A stretch of DNA of 64,000 bases from Herpetosiphon aurantiacus DSM 785 (GCA_000018565.1 CP000875.1:6215199-6279198); one strand, 5' to 3'; shown: positions 7,764 through 16,627, counted from the stretch's first letter. Made by a program: numbers and translations. Notes: generated by a model not told the origin, from the letters alone.

Positions 7764-9062
7764 TTAATCCAATATAACGCCGCGACACTCGCCCAGCCCA
7801 ATTTTCAGGCCATCGCTTGCGCCACACCACCCGCGAATAATCACCTCATCGCCAGCTTGCAAGAAGCGGCGTTGTTCGCCATTGCTGAGCTGAATTGGCT
7901 CTTGCCCACGCCAAGTTAGCTCCATCAAACAGCCGCGTGAGTTTTTGCTTGGGCCTGAAATCGTGCCACTGCCCAATAAATCGCCAGGTTCAAGATTACA
8001 GCCGTTGCTGGTGTGATGGGTCAGCATTTGGGCGAATGTCCAATACATATCGCTAAAATTACCAAGGCTAAGCACCTCGGCGGCTTGACCCGCTTGGCGC
8101 ATGCTGGCAGTTTGCAGGCTAACTTCAAGAGTTAAATCAAGGCCACCAGCACTGCGATTGGCTGGGCTATCCAAGTAGGCGAGTGGCGCAGGATCATCGG
8201 CGGGTCGCTCGAAGGCTGGGCAGCGATAAGGTGCAAGGGCTTCGAGGGTAACGACCCATGGCGAGATGCTGCTGATGAAATTTTTAGCCAAAAATGGCCC
8301 AAGCGGCTGATATTCCCAGGCTTGAATGTCGCGTGCCGACCAATCGTTGAGCAAGCAAACCCCAAAGACATGATGTTCGGCCTGTTCAATGCTGACTGGC
8401 TGACCTAACTCGTTACCTTGGCCGACCCAAAACCCTAATTCTAATTCGTAATCAAGCAAGCGACATGGCCCAAACGTTGGCACTTCAGCATCGGGTGCTT
8501 TGGTTTGACCATGCGGGCGTTTGATGCTTGCGCCACTGACTCGAATCGATGAAGCTCGCCCGTGGTAGCCAATCGGCACATATTTATAATTGGGCAAAAG
8601 TGGATTGTCGGGGCGAAACATCGAGCCAATATTGGTCGCATGAAAAATCGAGGCATAGAAATCGGTGTAATCGCCAATTGCCGCAGGCAATGCCATTTCG
8701 GCCTCGGCTTGAGCTAGCAATAGTGGAGTTAATTCGGCCTGTAAGCTTGAACCTTCACGCAACATTCGGCTGAGTTGTAGGCGAATAGTGCTCCAAACCG
8801 CAGGCGTTAAGCTCATTAATTGATTCAGGTTTTCAGCCCGACATGCTGCCAAACTGGCTTGATCAAGCTCGCCCAAATACTCAGCAGCTTTGCTTAAATC
8901 AAGAATTTCAGCACCGATAGCCACGCCGATGCGCCATTGCTCGTGGCTTGCTTGGCGACGAAACACCCCAAACGGTAAATTTTGAATCGGAAAATCGGCT
9001 CCAGCAAGGTTGGCGCTGGCTACCCAACTGCGCAAAGCTGGATCATGGGTTTCGTTTAACAT
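7764..9062 (-). CDS. fahA: Fumarylacetoacetase
   Basis: A 432-residue enzyme that hydrolyses 4-fumarylacetoacetate to fumarate and acetoacetate, the last step of tyrosine and homogentisate breakdown. Family signatures are clear: DYTDFYASIFHATNIG (metal Asp), PIGYHGRASS with the catalytic His, ELELGFWVG (metal Glu), NDWSARDIQAWEYQPLGPF (metal Asp) and the C-terminal GDEVIIRGWC. Length equals that of eukaryotic and bacterial FAH (about 420-430). The upstream gene at 9063 ends one base before the start, so they form an operon. Homogentisate dioxygenase is not in the window. Confidence 0.95.
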   Translation of the reverse strand: MLNETHDPALRSWVASANLAGADFPIQNLPFGVFRRQASHEQWRIGVAIGAEILDLSKAAEYLGELDQASLAACRAENLNQLMSLTPAVWSTIRLQLSRMLREGSSLQAELTPLLLAQAEAEMALPAAIGDYTDFYASIFHATNIGSMFRPDNPLLPNYKYVPIGYHGRASSIRVSGASIKRPHGQTKAPDAEVPTFGPCRLLDYELELGFWVGQGNELGQPVSIEQAEHHVFGVCLLNDWSARDIQAWEYQPLGPFLAKNFISSISPWVVTLEALAPYRCPAFERPADDPAPLAYLDSPANRSAGGLDLTLEVSLQTASMRQAGQAAEVLSLGNFSDMYWTFAQMLTHHTSNGCNLEPGDLLGSGTISGPSKNSRGCLMELTWRGQEPIQLSNGEQRRFLQAGDEVIIRGWCGASDGLKIGLGECRGVILD

Positions 9063-9959
9063 TTAATTGGTTGCTCCATAGGCCAAGGCTGGCTGCTCGA
9101 TAAAGCTGGCAAATTCGTTGATTGGCTCCTCGAATGAACATGAACCAAAGGCGATCAAGCCGCTGTGGCGCACGGCCAGCACATCATCATGTTCAAATTG
9201 CCAGTTACGCCAGCGCATTTTTTGCTCAGTCAACTTGATTGCAATGGGATCATGCTCCAATAAAGCTGCTAGCACTTCTTGATGGGCGGCATTTGCTTGC
9301 AACAAGGCGCTGGCTAAAATCAGATTGAGGTAGCCATACATCCAGCCCTCAGCACTATCCGTTGCATAGGTCAGGCGATATTGGCCACGCAAGGGGTGGT
9401 GTAAACCAGCAGTCGCTTTGTAGGCGACCCCATTGCTGATGCAGGCATGCAGAAAGCGCACAATCTGCTCTGGCTCAGGAAAGGCTGCGGCAATAATTCC
9501 GCCAGTGCGAAGTTTGGCGCGAAGCCCAGTACTGCGCAAGGCCGCAATTAAAAGGCTTGGATCATGATCGTGGGGAATTTCAACGAAAACCGTAACTTGT
9601 TCAGGTATGACTGCATGAATCGCGGCGATTTGTTCGAGACTCTCGGCCTTGATTTCAACCGTATCAATTACAAACCAACCCTGATAGCGCTGATTAAGCG
9701 TGGGAATTTCAGCAAGTTGGGCTGGATCAGTGGCTAAGAGGCTAATTATCCAAGGTTGGCTTGGTTGCTTGCCAAGGCTGGCTTGCCATTCGGCAATGCG
9801 GCTATAGGGCAAAATAAAACGGGCTAAATAGCCGTGTTGGTTGCTCGCACGATAGTTGGCATATTGGCTGGTTGCTTGATCCATGGCTAGAGCAGCTGGG
9901 GGAAACAGCCCAGCATAATCGATCAAGCCAGCGAGCAATGGTTCCCAAATCGGTGACAT
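9063..9959 (-). CDS. Conserved hypothetical protein paired with fumarylacetoacetase
   Basis: A protein of 298 residues from the ATG at 9959 (MSPIWEPLLAGLIDYAGLFPP); a longer in-frame extension to 10040 exists, but GGAGG 9 bases before 9959 fixes this start. No signal peptide or membrane segment is seen. Features include IDYAGLFPPAAL, VTVFVEIPHDHD, RAKLRTGGIIAAAFP and AYKATAGLHHPLRG, so it is probably a TIM-barrel-like alpha/beta protein. It abuts fahA exactly, which implies co-translation and a role near aromatic amino-acid breakdown. I do not recognise a characterised family. Confidence 0.8.
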   Translation of the reverse strand: MSPIWEPLLAGLIDYAGLFPPAALAMDQATSQYANYRASNQHGYLARFILPYSRIAEWQASLGKQPSQPWIISLLATDPAQLAEIPTLNQRYQGWFVIDTVEIKAESLEQIAAIHAVIPEQVTVFVEIPHDHDPSLLIAALRSTGLRAKLRTGGIIAAAFPEPEQIVRFLHACISNGVAYKATAGLHHPLRGQYRLTYATDSAEGWMYGYLNLILASALLQANAAHQEVLAALLEHDPIAIKLTEQKMRWRNWQFEHDDVLAVRHSGLIAFGSCSFEEPINEFASFIEQPALAYGATN

Positions 9960-10185
9960 ATCCAAAATCCTCCACGTCATTGTGGGACATACGATAGCCG
10001 ATGATACTGCAAGTGTACGTGAAGTGAGCACTTGGGGCAAATAGCTGAGATTAATTCCATCGCAAAACCGAGCGTCAGTCTAAATCCAGAGACTGATGTC
10101 AAATCACTTAAGTTATGGTCAAATAAAGCTAGCAACGGAATGCAAGCAGCGCTTAATCTCAAGGCCCAAAGGAGCCAACCACGCC

Positions 10186-10734
10186 ATGGATGAACGTCGA
10201 TTAATTCGGGTTAGCAAATATCTGAGCAAACATCTACGCCATCAACCAGAGCGCTTGGGATTAACGCTTGAACCAGGTGGGTGGGTTGGGGTTGAGCAAC
10301 TTTTAGCGGCCTGTGCGGCCAATAATGTTGCGATTAGCCTAGCCGAGTTGCACGAAGTTGTTGAACAGAACAATAAACAACGCTTTGGCTTCGACCCAAC
10401 TGGCCAAAAAATTCGTGCCCATCAAGGCCATAGCGTGACGGTCGATTTAGGCCTCGTGGCCCAGCAACCGCCAATAATCCTGTATCACGGAACCGCCAAG
10501 CACAATCTAGCGATAATTCTGCGTGATGGGCTGCGGCCTATGCAACGCCAGCATGTCCACCTCTCGCGTGATCGGGCGACAGCGCTGCAAGTCGGCGCAC
10601 GTCACGGTCAAGCAGTGATTTTAATCGTCCAAGCTGACGAACTATTTCAAGCAGGGCAAGCCTTTTTTTGCAGCGACAACGGCGTTTGGCTAACTACTGC
10701 AATTGATCCTGCCTATCTGGCGCTTGAACGCTAA
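10186..10734 (+). CDS. kptA: RNA 2'-phosphotransferase (Tpt1/KptA)
   Basis: A 182-residue protein beginning MDERRLIRVSKYLSKHLRH, with AAAGGAG 12 bases upstream; an in-frame extension to 10096 is rejected because it lacks a ribosome site and the family starts here. Conserved blocks are YLSKHLRHQPERLGL, QRFGFDPTGQKIRAHQGHS, LYHGTAKHN and HVHLSRDRATALQVGARHG. In yeast Tpt1 these remove a splice-junction 2'-phosphate from tRNA using NAD+. Bacterial KptA has the same activity in vitro, but its natural substrate is unclear because bacteria lack that splicing route; RNA repair or end-capping has been suggested. Confidence 0.93.
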   Translation: MDERRLIRVSKYLSKHLRHQPERLGLTLEPGGWVGVEQLLAACAANNVAISLAELHEVVEQNNKQRFGFDPTGQKIRAHQGHSVTVDLGLVAQQPPIILYHGTAKHNLAIILRDGLRPMQRQHVHLSRDRATALQVGARHGQAVILIVQADELFQAGQAFFCSDNGVWLTTAIDPAYLALER

Positions 10735-10770
10735 ATAGGTTGGGTCATTCGGAGTCGGCAGATCGGGCTA

Positions 10771-10779
10771 TGCTATAAT
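10771..10779 (+). promoter_or_regulatory. Extended -10 promoter upstream of cvpA-like gene
   Basis: TGC followed by a perfect TATAAT (10774-10779), about 95 bases before the CvpA-like start. No good -35 is seen, consistent with an extended -10 promoter. It probably drives the cvpA-mutS2 pair. Confidence 0.6.
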
Positions 10780-10872
10780 ACGCCCATCGCGCTTTGGCCA
10801 CCCATGATCCAAGAACATCCACGGATTTTCCGCGATGTTTTGGCTCTGCGTGGGTAGATGAGGTACTTGCTC

Positions 10873-11430
10873 ATGCCATTTGTAGACATTCTGTTGCTGC
10901 TTTTCGTTGTGTTAGGGTTGTTCTATGGCTTTTTTCAAGGCATGCTGAAGGTTGGAATTTCCATTCTCGTGTTCTACCTAACAATCGTGCTTTCGTCGCT
11001 CTACTATCGGCCATTAGCCTTGGCGATCAGCAAAAATTCGACGACACCGTTCCAAGTTTTGGAAATGTTATCATTTTTGACCTTATTGTTCGTGTTGTTT
11101 TTTGCTTTGCTTTGGGTTGCAAGCTATACCTTTCGTTATCTCAAAGTTGGTGGTCAACTTCAATATATCGATAAGGTGATTGGCACATTCCTAGGGTTAA
11201 TTCTTGGGGCGATGATTGCCAGTATTTTTGCAATGATGTTGCGCTATTTATTTTCGACAACTGCTCCAGCAGTGCTTGATTATCCGGCAATGCGGTTTTT
11301 ACAGGCTAGTACACGGGCATCGGCGCTTAAGAATGTATTTTTAGATATTATCTTGCCGCTGATTTATGGGCCAATTCGCCCAATTATGCCTGAAAGTGCT
11401 GATGCATTATTCCGTAGTATTCAACGGTAA
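10873..11430 (+). CDS. CvpA family membrane protein
   Basis: A 185-residue inner-membrane protein with about four transmembrane segments. It begins MPFVDILLLLFVVLGLFYGFFQGMLK, the CvpA N-terminal signature, with the GxxxG-like turn after TM1. GAGG lies 9 bases before this ATG; the alternative ATG at 10858 overlaps that site. CvpA was named for colicin V production in E. coli but acts more generally in envelope homeostasis. It is followed after 41 bases by mutS2, a pairing common in many bacteria. The mechanism is unknown. Confidence 0.82.
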   Translation: MPFVDILLLLFVVLGLFYGFFQGMLKVGISILVFYLTIVLSSLYYRPLALAISKNSTTPFQVLEMLSFLTLLFVLFFALLWVASYTFRYLKVGGQLQYIDKVIGTFLGLILGAMIASIFAMMLRYLFSTTAPAVLDYPAMRFLQASTRASALKNVFLDIILPLIYGPIRPIMPESADALFRSIQR

Positions 11431-11471
11431 TCGGGCGGTGCTGGCGCACTTGCAATAGAAGAAGTTTCGTG

Positions 11472-13892
11472 ATGATATCAGAAGTTGTACTCCAAACCCT
11501 TGAGTTCGATAAAGTTCGTGATCAGCTTGCACGTCATGCTGCGTTTAGCGCAAGCCGTGAGTTGGTTGCGCAACTCCATCCATCAACCGATGGGCAGTGG
11601 ATTCTGCAGGCGCAAATTCGTACTAGTGCCGCCCGTGCTTTAATTGAATCGTTTGCCGATGTCTCAATTGGCGGTGCTCGTGATGTTCGCCCTGCGGTGG
11701 AACATGCTCGTCGTGGTGGGATTCTTGAGGCGAGTCGGGTACAAGAAATTGCCGCTACCTTGGGGGCGATGCGGCGGTTGCGTGGCCAAGTTTTGCGCAA
11801 TCATCCCGATTTTGTGCCATTACACCCTTTAGCCGAGCAACTGCCAAATTTGGCCACGCTGGAACATGAAATTGAACGCACAATCGGCCCTGATGGCGAG
11901 GTATTAGATAGTGCTTCGGCTGAATTGGGCCGCTTACGTAGCGCCATTCGGGTGGCGTTTAATCGGTTGCAAGAGCGTTTGCAAGCAATTATCAATTCGT
12001 CGCAATATGCCGATGTGCTGCAAGAGCCAATTATCACGGTGCGCGATGGCCGCTATGTCGTGCCAGTCAAAGCCCCACAACGACGGGCCTTGCGCGGGAT
12101 TGTCCACGATCAATCATCGTCGGGCGCAACCCTGTATATCGAGCCATTGGCTACGGTTGAGTTAAATAACCAGTGGCGCGAGCTGCAATTGGCCGAACGC
12201 GAAGAAATCCAGCGCATTTTGGCGGCGCTCTCGGGCAAAATTGCCAACGAAGGTATGCCAATTATTGTTGGGGTTGAGGCTACCGCTGAATTAGATTTAG
12301 CCTTTGCCAAAGCCAAATATAGCATTAGCTTGCGTGCTAGCCAACCTGCGATCAATACGCCAGTTCCTGCCGATGATTTGCACCCCGAATCAACTTTGTC
12401 ATTGCTCAAAGCCCGCCATCCCTTGCTCAACCAAGATCTGGTTGTGCCAACCGATGTCTGGCTGGGCGGCCCAACGCAGATGATTATTATCACTGGCCCG
12501 AATACTGGTGGTAAAACGGTGGCGCTCAAAACCGTTGGTTTGATGGCATTAATGGCCCAGGCGGGTCTGCATATTCCGGCCCATCAAGGCTCGCGCTTAC
12601 CTATTTTTGGTAAAATTTTTGCTGATATCGGCGATGAACAAAGTATCGAACAAAGCCTCTCGACCTTCTCCTCCCACATGACCAACATTATCCAAATCTT
12701 GGATCGGGTAACCCCCGATTCGTTGGTGTTGTTTGATGAATTGGGCGCTGGTACTGATCCAGTCGAGGGTGCTGCTTTGGCGCGAGCAATTATCGAACGC
12801 TTGTTGAATGTGGGATGTTTGGCGATGGCAACCAGCCACTATGCTGAACTCAAGGCTTTTGCCTACAGCACTGATGGGGTTGAAAATGCCTCGGTTGAGT
12901 TTGATGTTGAAACCTTATCGCCAACCTATCGACTTTCAATCGGCTTGCCAGGCCGCTCGAATGCTTTGGCAATTGCTGAACGCTTGGGGCTTAAACGCGA
13001 CTTAATCGAACGTGCTCGGGCAACGATTAGCCGCGATAACGTCCAAGTTGAAGATTTGCTGGCCGCGATTCATCGCGAACGCACAACCGCCGAAAGTGAG
13101 GCTGCCCGCGCCTTGGAATTGCGCGAAGATGCCGAATTGGTGCGCGATCGGCTGAGCCGCGAATTGTATGAGTTTGAACAGGATCGCGAACAGCAATTAG
13201 CCAGTTACCAACGCCAACTTGATGATGAATTGCGTGAAGTACGAGCTGAATTGCGCCGCCTACGTGATGAATTTCGCTCAGTTTCGGTTAGCCGCCAATG
13301 GATGGAACAAGCCGAACAACGCCTCAGCCGAGTTGCCGAACGGGTTCCCCAAACTCCAACTCCCCCCAAAGCCAAAGTTCCAGTTGTACCCAAAGTTGCG
13401 CTTGCCCCACTTCCTCGCACAATTCAAGTTGGCGATCAGGTGTTTGTGAGCAGCGTGAAGCTTTCGGGCGTGGTGCTCGATTTGGATGAAGAAGCCAACG
13501 AGGCCGAGGTTCAATTGGGTGGCTTCCGCTTGCGGGTTGATTTACGCGAGTTGCGGCTGGAAAAAGCGGGCACTAGTCCAACCCAAGCGGTACAAAAATA
13601 TGTACCTGTTCAGCGCATGATCAATACTCCTCCACCGCCGAATGTTTCGATGCAGCTTGATATGCGTGGTTGGCGAGCCTCGGATGTGGAAAGTCAGCTC
13701 GATCATTATCTCAACGATGCGTACCTCGCCAATCTTTCAGAAGTGCGTTTGGTTCATGGCAAGGGTACAGGGGCGCTGCGCCAAGTTGTACGAACATTGC
13801 TCAAACGCCATCCCTTGGTCGAATCGTACAATAGCGGTAGCCAAGGTGATGGCGGCGATGGCGTAACAATCGCCAAAATGGTTGCTCGTTGA
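11472..13892 (+). CDS. mutS2: Endonuclease MutS2 / ribosome-rescue ATPase
   Basis: An 806-residue protein with the full MutS2 layout: core/clamp region (about 1-300), MutS-type ABC ATPase with Walker A GPNTGGKT near residue 341 and Walker B LFDELGAGTDP, a long charged coiled coil (about 520-620), a KOW-like segment (IQVGDQVFVSS) and the C-terminal Smr nuclease domain with LDMRGWRASD and VHGKGTGALR. It lacks the MutS mismatch-recognition domain. Known roles are suppression of recombination and, in Bacillus, splitting of collided ribosomes. A GTG at 11469 directly before the ATG is an alternative start. It ends at a strong terminator. Confidence 0.95.
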   Translation: MISEVVLQTLEFDKVRDQLARHAAFSASRELVAQLHPSTDGQWILQAQIRTSAARALIESFADVSIGGARDVRPAVEHARRGGILEASRVQEIAATLGAMRRLRGQVLRNHPDFVPLHPLAEQLPNLATLEHEIERTIGPDGEVLDSASAELGRLRSAIRVAFNRLQERLQAIINSSQYADVLQEPIITVRDGRYVVPVKAPQRRALRGIVHDQSSSGATLYIEPLATVELNNQWRELQLAEREEIQRILAALSGKIANEGMPIIVGVEATAELDLAFAKAKYSISLRASQPAINTPVPADDLHPESTLSLLKARHPLLNQDLVVPTDVWLGGPTQMIIITGPNTGGKTVALKTVGLMALMAQAGLHIPAHQGSRLPIFGKIFADIGDEQSIEQSLSTFSSHMTNIIQILDRVTPDSLVLFDELGAGTDPVEGAALARAIIERLLNVGCLAMATSHYAELKAFAYSTDGVENASVEFDVETLSPTYRLSIGLPGRSNALAIAERLGLKRDLIERARATISRDNVQVEDLLAAIHRERTTAESEAARALELREDAELVRDRLSRELYEFEQDREQQLASYQRQLDDELREVRAELRRLRDEFRSVSVSRQWMEQAEQRLSRVAERVPQTPTPPKAKVPVVPKVALAPLPRTIQVGDQVFVSSVKLSGVVLDLDEEANEAEVQLGGFRLRVDLRELRLEKAGTSPTQAVQKYVPVQRMINTPPPPNVSMQLDMRGWRASDVESQLDHYLNDAYLANLSEVRLVHGKGTGALRQVVRTLLKRHPLVESYNSGSQGDGGDGVTIAKMVAR

Positions 13893-13899
13893 GTCAGCA

Positions 13900-13933
13900 C
13901 AGGGTTGAGTTTGCTCAGCCCTGTTGCTATTTT
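13900..13933 (+). terminator. Intrinsic terminator after mutS2
   Basis: A 10-pair stem CAGGGTTGAG/CTCAGCCCTG with loop TTTG (13900-13923), followed by TTGCTATTTT. It lies 8 bases after the mutS2 stop. Confidence 0.8.
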
Positions 13934-13944
13934 AGAGATCGATT

Positions 13945-14319
13945 ATGTATGTTGTGCCGCACGATCAAGATAGTTATCAAAGCATCAATCAACCATTACT
14001 CTGGCTGAGCGGGCTGAATGCTGGTTGGAGCGTTTGGGCAACTCAGCAGCAGTTAGCCCAAATTGATTTGCTGTGGGTTGGCGGATTGTTGGCTGGCTAT
14101 ACGGGCTTGCTGGCTTGGCTGCGCACGCTGAGTTTTCAGCGGCGACGTTTGGTGATCGATGGGCTGCTGATAGTGCTAAGTATTGCTTTGGGCTTGGTTG
14201 GCACTGTCGTATTTGTGCAGATTACATCAATTTCGGCAGCGGTTTGGCCGTGGCTGCGCCAAATGGGCTTGGTGGTTGGCCTCTTGCTTTGGCAACAATG
14301 GCGCATGATTTCGACCTAA
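13945..14319 (+). CDS. Small polytopic membrane protein, unknown
   Basis: 124 residues with a polar start (MYVVPHDQDSYQSINQPLL) and then three or four hydrophobic segments rich in Leu, Trp and Gly (about residues 45-60, 68-92 and 97-115). No family is recognised. It lies between the mutS2 terminator and the HATPase gene at 14417, with about 97 bases before the latter. The reading frame has the codon use of its neighbours, and the start is 12 bases after the terminator's T-tract, so translation signals are weak. It may be a partner of the downstream membrane kinase-like protein, but that is a guess. Confidence 0.55.
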   Translation: MYVVPHDQDSYQSINQPLLWLSGLNAGWSVWATQQQLAQIDLLWVGGLLAGYTGLLAWLRTLSFQRRRLVIDGLLIVLSIALGLVGTVVFVQITSISAAVWPWLRQMGLVVGLLLWQQWRMIST

Positions 14320-14353
14320 TCTGCTTAAAATATGCCCAAAATCAAGGCTTTTT

Positions 14354-14362
14354 TGGTATGAT
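14354..14362 (+). promoter_or_regulatory. Possible extended -10 promoter for the HATPase gene
   Basis: TGG directly before TATGAT (14357-14362), 55 bases before the ATG at 14417. There is no recognisable -35. The call is weak. Confidence 0.4.
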
Positions 14363-14416
14363 CTCTGCAAGGTAGCTGAATCTGAGGTTTAGCCAAAGCT
14401 TAGGAGCCAACAAGGC

Positions 14417-15511
14417 ATGATTCATTCGGCAGCGTGGTTAAGGCAGCGCCATCGGCGGGTAATGCGCGGGTTACGGGCATACTTCGGCTTGCAATTAGGG
14501 CTTTCGGTTGGCGGTGCGTTATTGCTCTATTGGCTTGGCGAGCGGCCTGTTTCCCCATTAATTATTGGTAGCGGCATTGTGGTTGGCCTCTTGTTATTGC
14601 CGCAGGCTCGGCGCTGGCTGGGCTGGTTGTATATTCCCAGTTTGTTATTAACTGATTTGGTGCATGTCACTGCGCTGCTGTGGCTAACCCCCGCCAATGC
14701 CTTAGAACGTGGCAGCTTATGGGCTTTGGCTTATATTCCATTGTTGGTGGCGGCGGGGCGTTGGTGGAGTTATAGCGGCGGGGCGTTGGCCTTGGTGGCA
14801 ATGTTGATTGCCGATGCAGCAGTGCTGTTTGGCCGCTTAGCTTGGCGCGAGGCCTTGCCAGTGTTTATTTTTCAGGCAGTTACGGCAGCCTTGGGCACGT
14901 GGGCCGCCGCCCACAACGAGTCGCGCACCCGCCGCGAGTTATTGCATAGCGAAGCCTATCATTTGAGCGAATCGCGGGTGAATGAGCTAACCAAAAGCTA
15001 TCAACAAACGATTCAGCAATTGCAAAACCTACGTGAAAACCCCGAAACTTCGGCAATCGAACAACTGCGTCAGCAACTCCACCGAACCTTGCGCGATGTT
15101 GGTGGCCTGCCTTTGGCCCAACGTACCTTGCCCGAGGCTTTGGCTGCCGAGTTGCGTACCCTGAAAACCGAGGGCAATTTAAGCATCAACTACATCTGCG
15201 ATGGCCATTTGCCAGTGCTCTCGCCCCGAGCAACAGCCTATGTTTGGCGAGCCGCCCAAGAATTGCTGAGCAATGTGCGCGACCATGCCCAAGCCCAGCA
15301 TTTGGATGTTGAGTTATATGGCGATGAAGCGACAGTTGTGTTGCAAATTCGTGATGATGGCGTTGGGTTTGATCCGAATTTACTGCGCGACGATCAGCAT
15401 TATTCCAGTTTGGCGGCGCTGGCAACTCAAGCCGAAATCCATCATGGGACGTTTGAAGTTCAATCGCAACCTCAAGCGGGTACAACCATCACCGTGCGGG
15501 TTGAGGGCTAA
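14417..15511 (+). CDS. Membrane HATPase protein, degenerate NarL-type sensor kinase
   Basis: 364 residues: five or six N-terminal transmembrane segments (about 20-165), a coiled linker (about 180-215) and a C-terminal GHKL ATPase domain with N-box RAAQELLSNVRDHAQA and G-box DDGVGFDP. It groups with HisKA_3/NarX-type kinases. The dimerisation helix (QQLHRTLRDVGGLPLA) lacks the usual R-x-x-HD phospho-acceptor motif that both other kinases of this type in the window possess. Either His in QLH is a displaced acceptor or the protein is a non-phosphorylating partner. No response regulator is adjacent. A convergent hairpin separates it from the kinase gene at 15552. Confidence 0.8.
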   Translation: MIHSAAWLRQRHRRVMRGLRAYFGLQLGLSVGGALLLYWLGERPVSPLIIGSGIVVGLLLLPQARRWLGWLYIPSLLLTDLVHVTALLWLTPANALERGSLWALAYIPLLVAAGRWWSYSGGALALVAMLIADAAVLFGRLAWREALPVFIFQAVTAALGTWAAAHNESRTRRELLHSEAYHLSESRVNELTKSYQQTIQQLQNLRENPETSAIEQLRQQLHRTLRDVGGLPLAQRTLPEALAAELRTLKTEGNLSINYICDGHLPVLSPRATAYVWRAAQELLSNVRDHAQAQHLDVELYGDEATVVLQIRDDGVGFDPNLLRDDQHYSSLAALATQAEIHHGTFEVQSQPQAGTTITVRVEG

Positions 15512-15516
15512 GATTA

Positions 15517-15544
15517 AGCCCAAGTTTCCGTTGAGACTTGGGCT
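15517..15544. terminator. Bidirectional hairpin between convergent genes
   Basis: AGCCCAAGT (15517-15525) pairs perfectly with ACTTGGGCT (15536-15544). It sits in the 40-base gap between the HATPase and nucleoside-kinase stops. T-tracts are poor on both sides, so efficiency is uncertain. Confidence 0.6.
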
Positions 15545-15551
15545 ACATAAG

Positions 15552-16232
15552 CTAGGCTTTATCGCCATTGAGTGGCAAGCGATATTGAAAATTGCTGCGT
15601 CGGCCCACCGCCTGACCGATGATTTCAATCACTTGCTGGCGATGGTCGTCGCGATTGACCACATCCAGATCGTCAGTTTCGATTGTAAGCACTGGACATA
15701 ACTCGAAACGGCGGAGCCATTCATCATACCGATTGTTCAGATGGCTCAAATAATCGGCACTAATATTCATCTCGCTTGGCCGAGCGCGTTTTTTGATGCG
15801 CTCCAATAACGTGGGAACCGAGCCGCGCAGATAGACCATCAAGGTTGGCGGGGTAGTCGATTGAATCAGCGCTTGGTAGAGTTTGCGATAGGTGCGAAAA
15901 TCGCGATGGCTCATAATCCCCTGCTCCAACAAACCCTTGGCAAACACCTCATAATCTTCATAAATCGAGCGATCTTGAATTAATGAGATCGGCGTATCGG
16001 CAATTTCGCGTTGTTGCTCGAAGCGCTGGGCCAAAAACCACATTTGCGAATGAAAGCCCCAGCGATGTTTATCGGCATAAAAATCATCGAGATAGGGATG
16101 ATCGGCCACAAATTCGTAGTAGGGCTGCCAGCCAAAGGCGGCGGCTAAAGTTTCGACGAGGGTGCTTTTGCCCACCCCAATATTGCCCGCCACACTCAAA
16201 TATAAGTGCTGGCCGAAAAATGTATGTCCCAT
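15552..16232 (-). CDS. Deoxynucleoside kinase (deoxyadenosine/deoxyguanosine kinase family)
   Basis: A 226-residue P-loop kinase that phosphorylates deoxynucleosides for dNTP salvage. P-loop GNIGVGKST is at about residues 17-25, the substrate-binding segment is PYYEFVADHPYLDDFYAD, and QDRSIYEDYEVF carries the catalytic Glu/Arg DRS motif. The lid region is RIKKRARPSEMNISADYLSHLNNRYDEWL. It matches the Dck/Dgk group of Gram-positive and Chloroflexota bacteria. AAGGA lies 10 bases upstream of the ATG. It is a single gene; upstream is a 350-base repeat-filled spacer. Confidence 0.92.
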   Translation of the reverse strand: MGHTFFGQHLYLSVAGNIGVGKSTLVETLAAAFGWQPYYEFVADHPYLDDFYADKHRWGFHSQMWFLAQRFEQQREIADTPISLIQDRSIYEDYEVFAKGLLEQGIMSHRDFRTYRKLYQALIQSTTPPTLMVYLRGSVPTLLERIKKRARPSEMNISADYLSHLNNRYDEWLRRFELCPVLTIETDDLDVVNRDDHRQQVIEIIGQAVGRRSNFQYRLPLNGDKA

Positions 16233-16259
16233 TGTGCTTCAATCCTTGTTACCAGGCGA

Positions 16260-16580
16260 ATCGTTGTTCTGCAACCAATCCATTATAAAGTCAAAAATCA
16301 AAAGGCAGAAGGCAAAAGAACATAGAGCAAAGAACATAGAACATAAGGAATATGGCTATTGGCTATTGGCTGTGGGCTATCAATTGATGGAATTCGCACA
16401 ATTTGTAGCTAAAAAGAGGCTCAGGGCTAGGGGTCAGGGTCTAGCTATCAGGAGTCAGGAAAATTGCTACTGAATTATGGGATATGAAACCTTTGTGTGA
16501 CTTCGTGTCCTTCGTGGATCAAAAATAAGCTTCGTGCTCCTTGCTGGCCCCTGACCCCCAGCCACTGATCCCGCGAATGA
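16260..16580. repeat. Spacer of degenerate heptamer and nonamer tandem words
   Basis: No gene is supported here. The spacer is a patchwork of short period-7 words: AGAACAT/AGAGCAA/AGAACAT/AGAACAT (about 16319-16346), GGCTATT/GGCTATT/GGCTGTG/GGCTATC (about 16353-16381), GGTCAGG words (about 16430-16460), then period-9 CTTCGTGTC/CTTCGTGGA (about 16501-16518) and CTGACCCC/CTGATCC words (about 16550-16572). The GGTCAGG and CTGACC runs are inverted relative to each other. Similar words recur in other spacers of this window. Confidence 0.75.
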
Positions 16581-16583
16581 CAT

Positions 16584-16612
16584 TTGACAAGGCTGATGGG
16601 CACTGCTATAAT
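16584..16612 (+). promoter_or_regulatory. Promoter of tRNA-Thr
   Basis: TTGACA (16584-16589), 17-base spacer, TATAAT (16607-16612) with an extra TGC extension. This is a perfect sigma-70-type promoter; the transcription start should be about 8 bases before the tRNA. Confidence 0.9.
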
Positions 16613-16627
16613 TTTCAGCGCACATCA

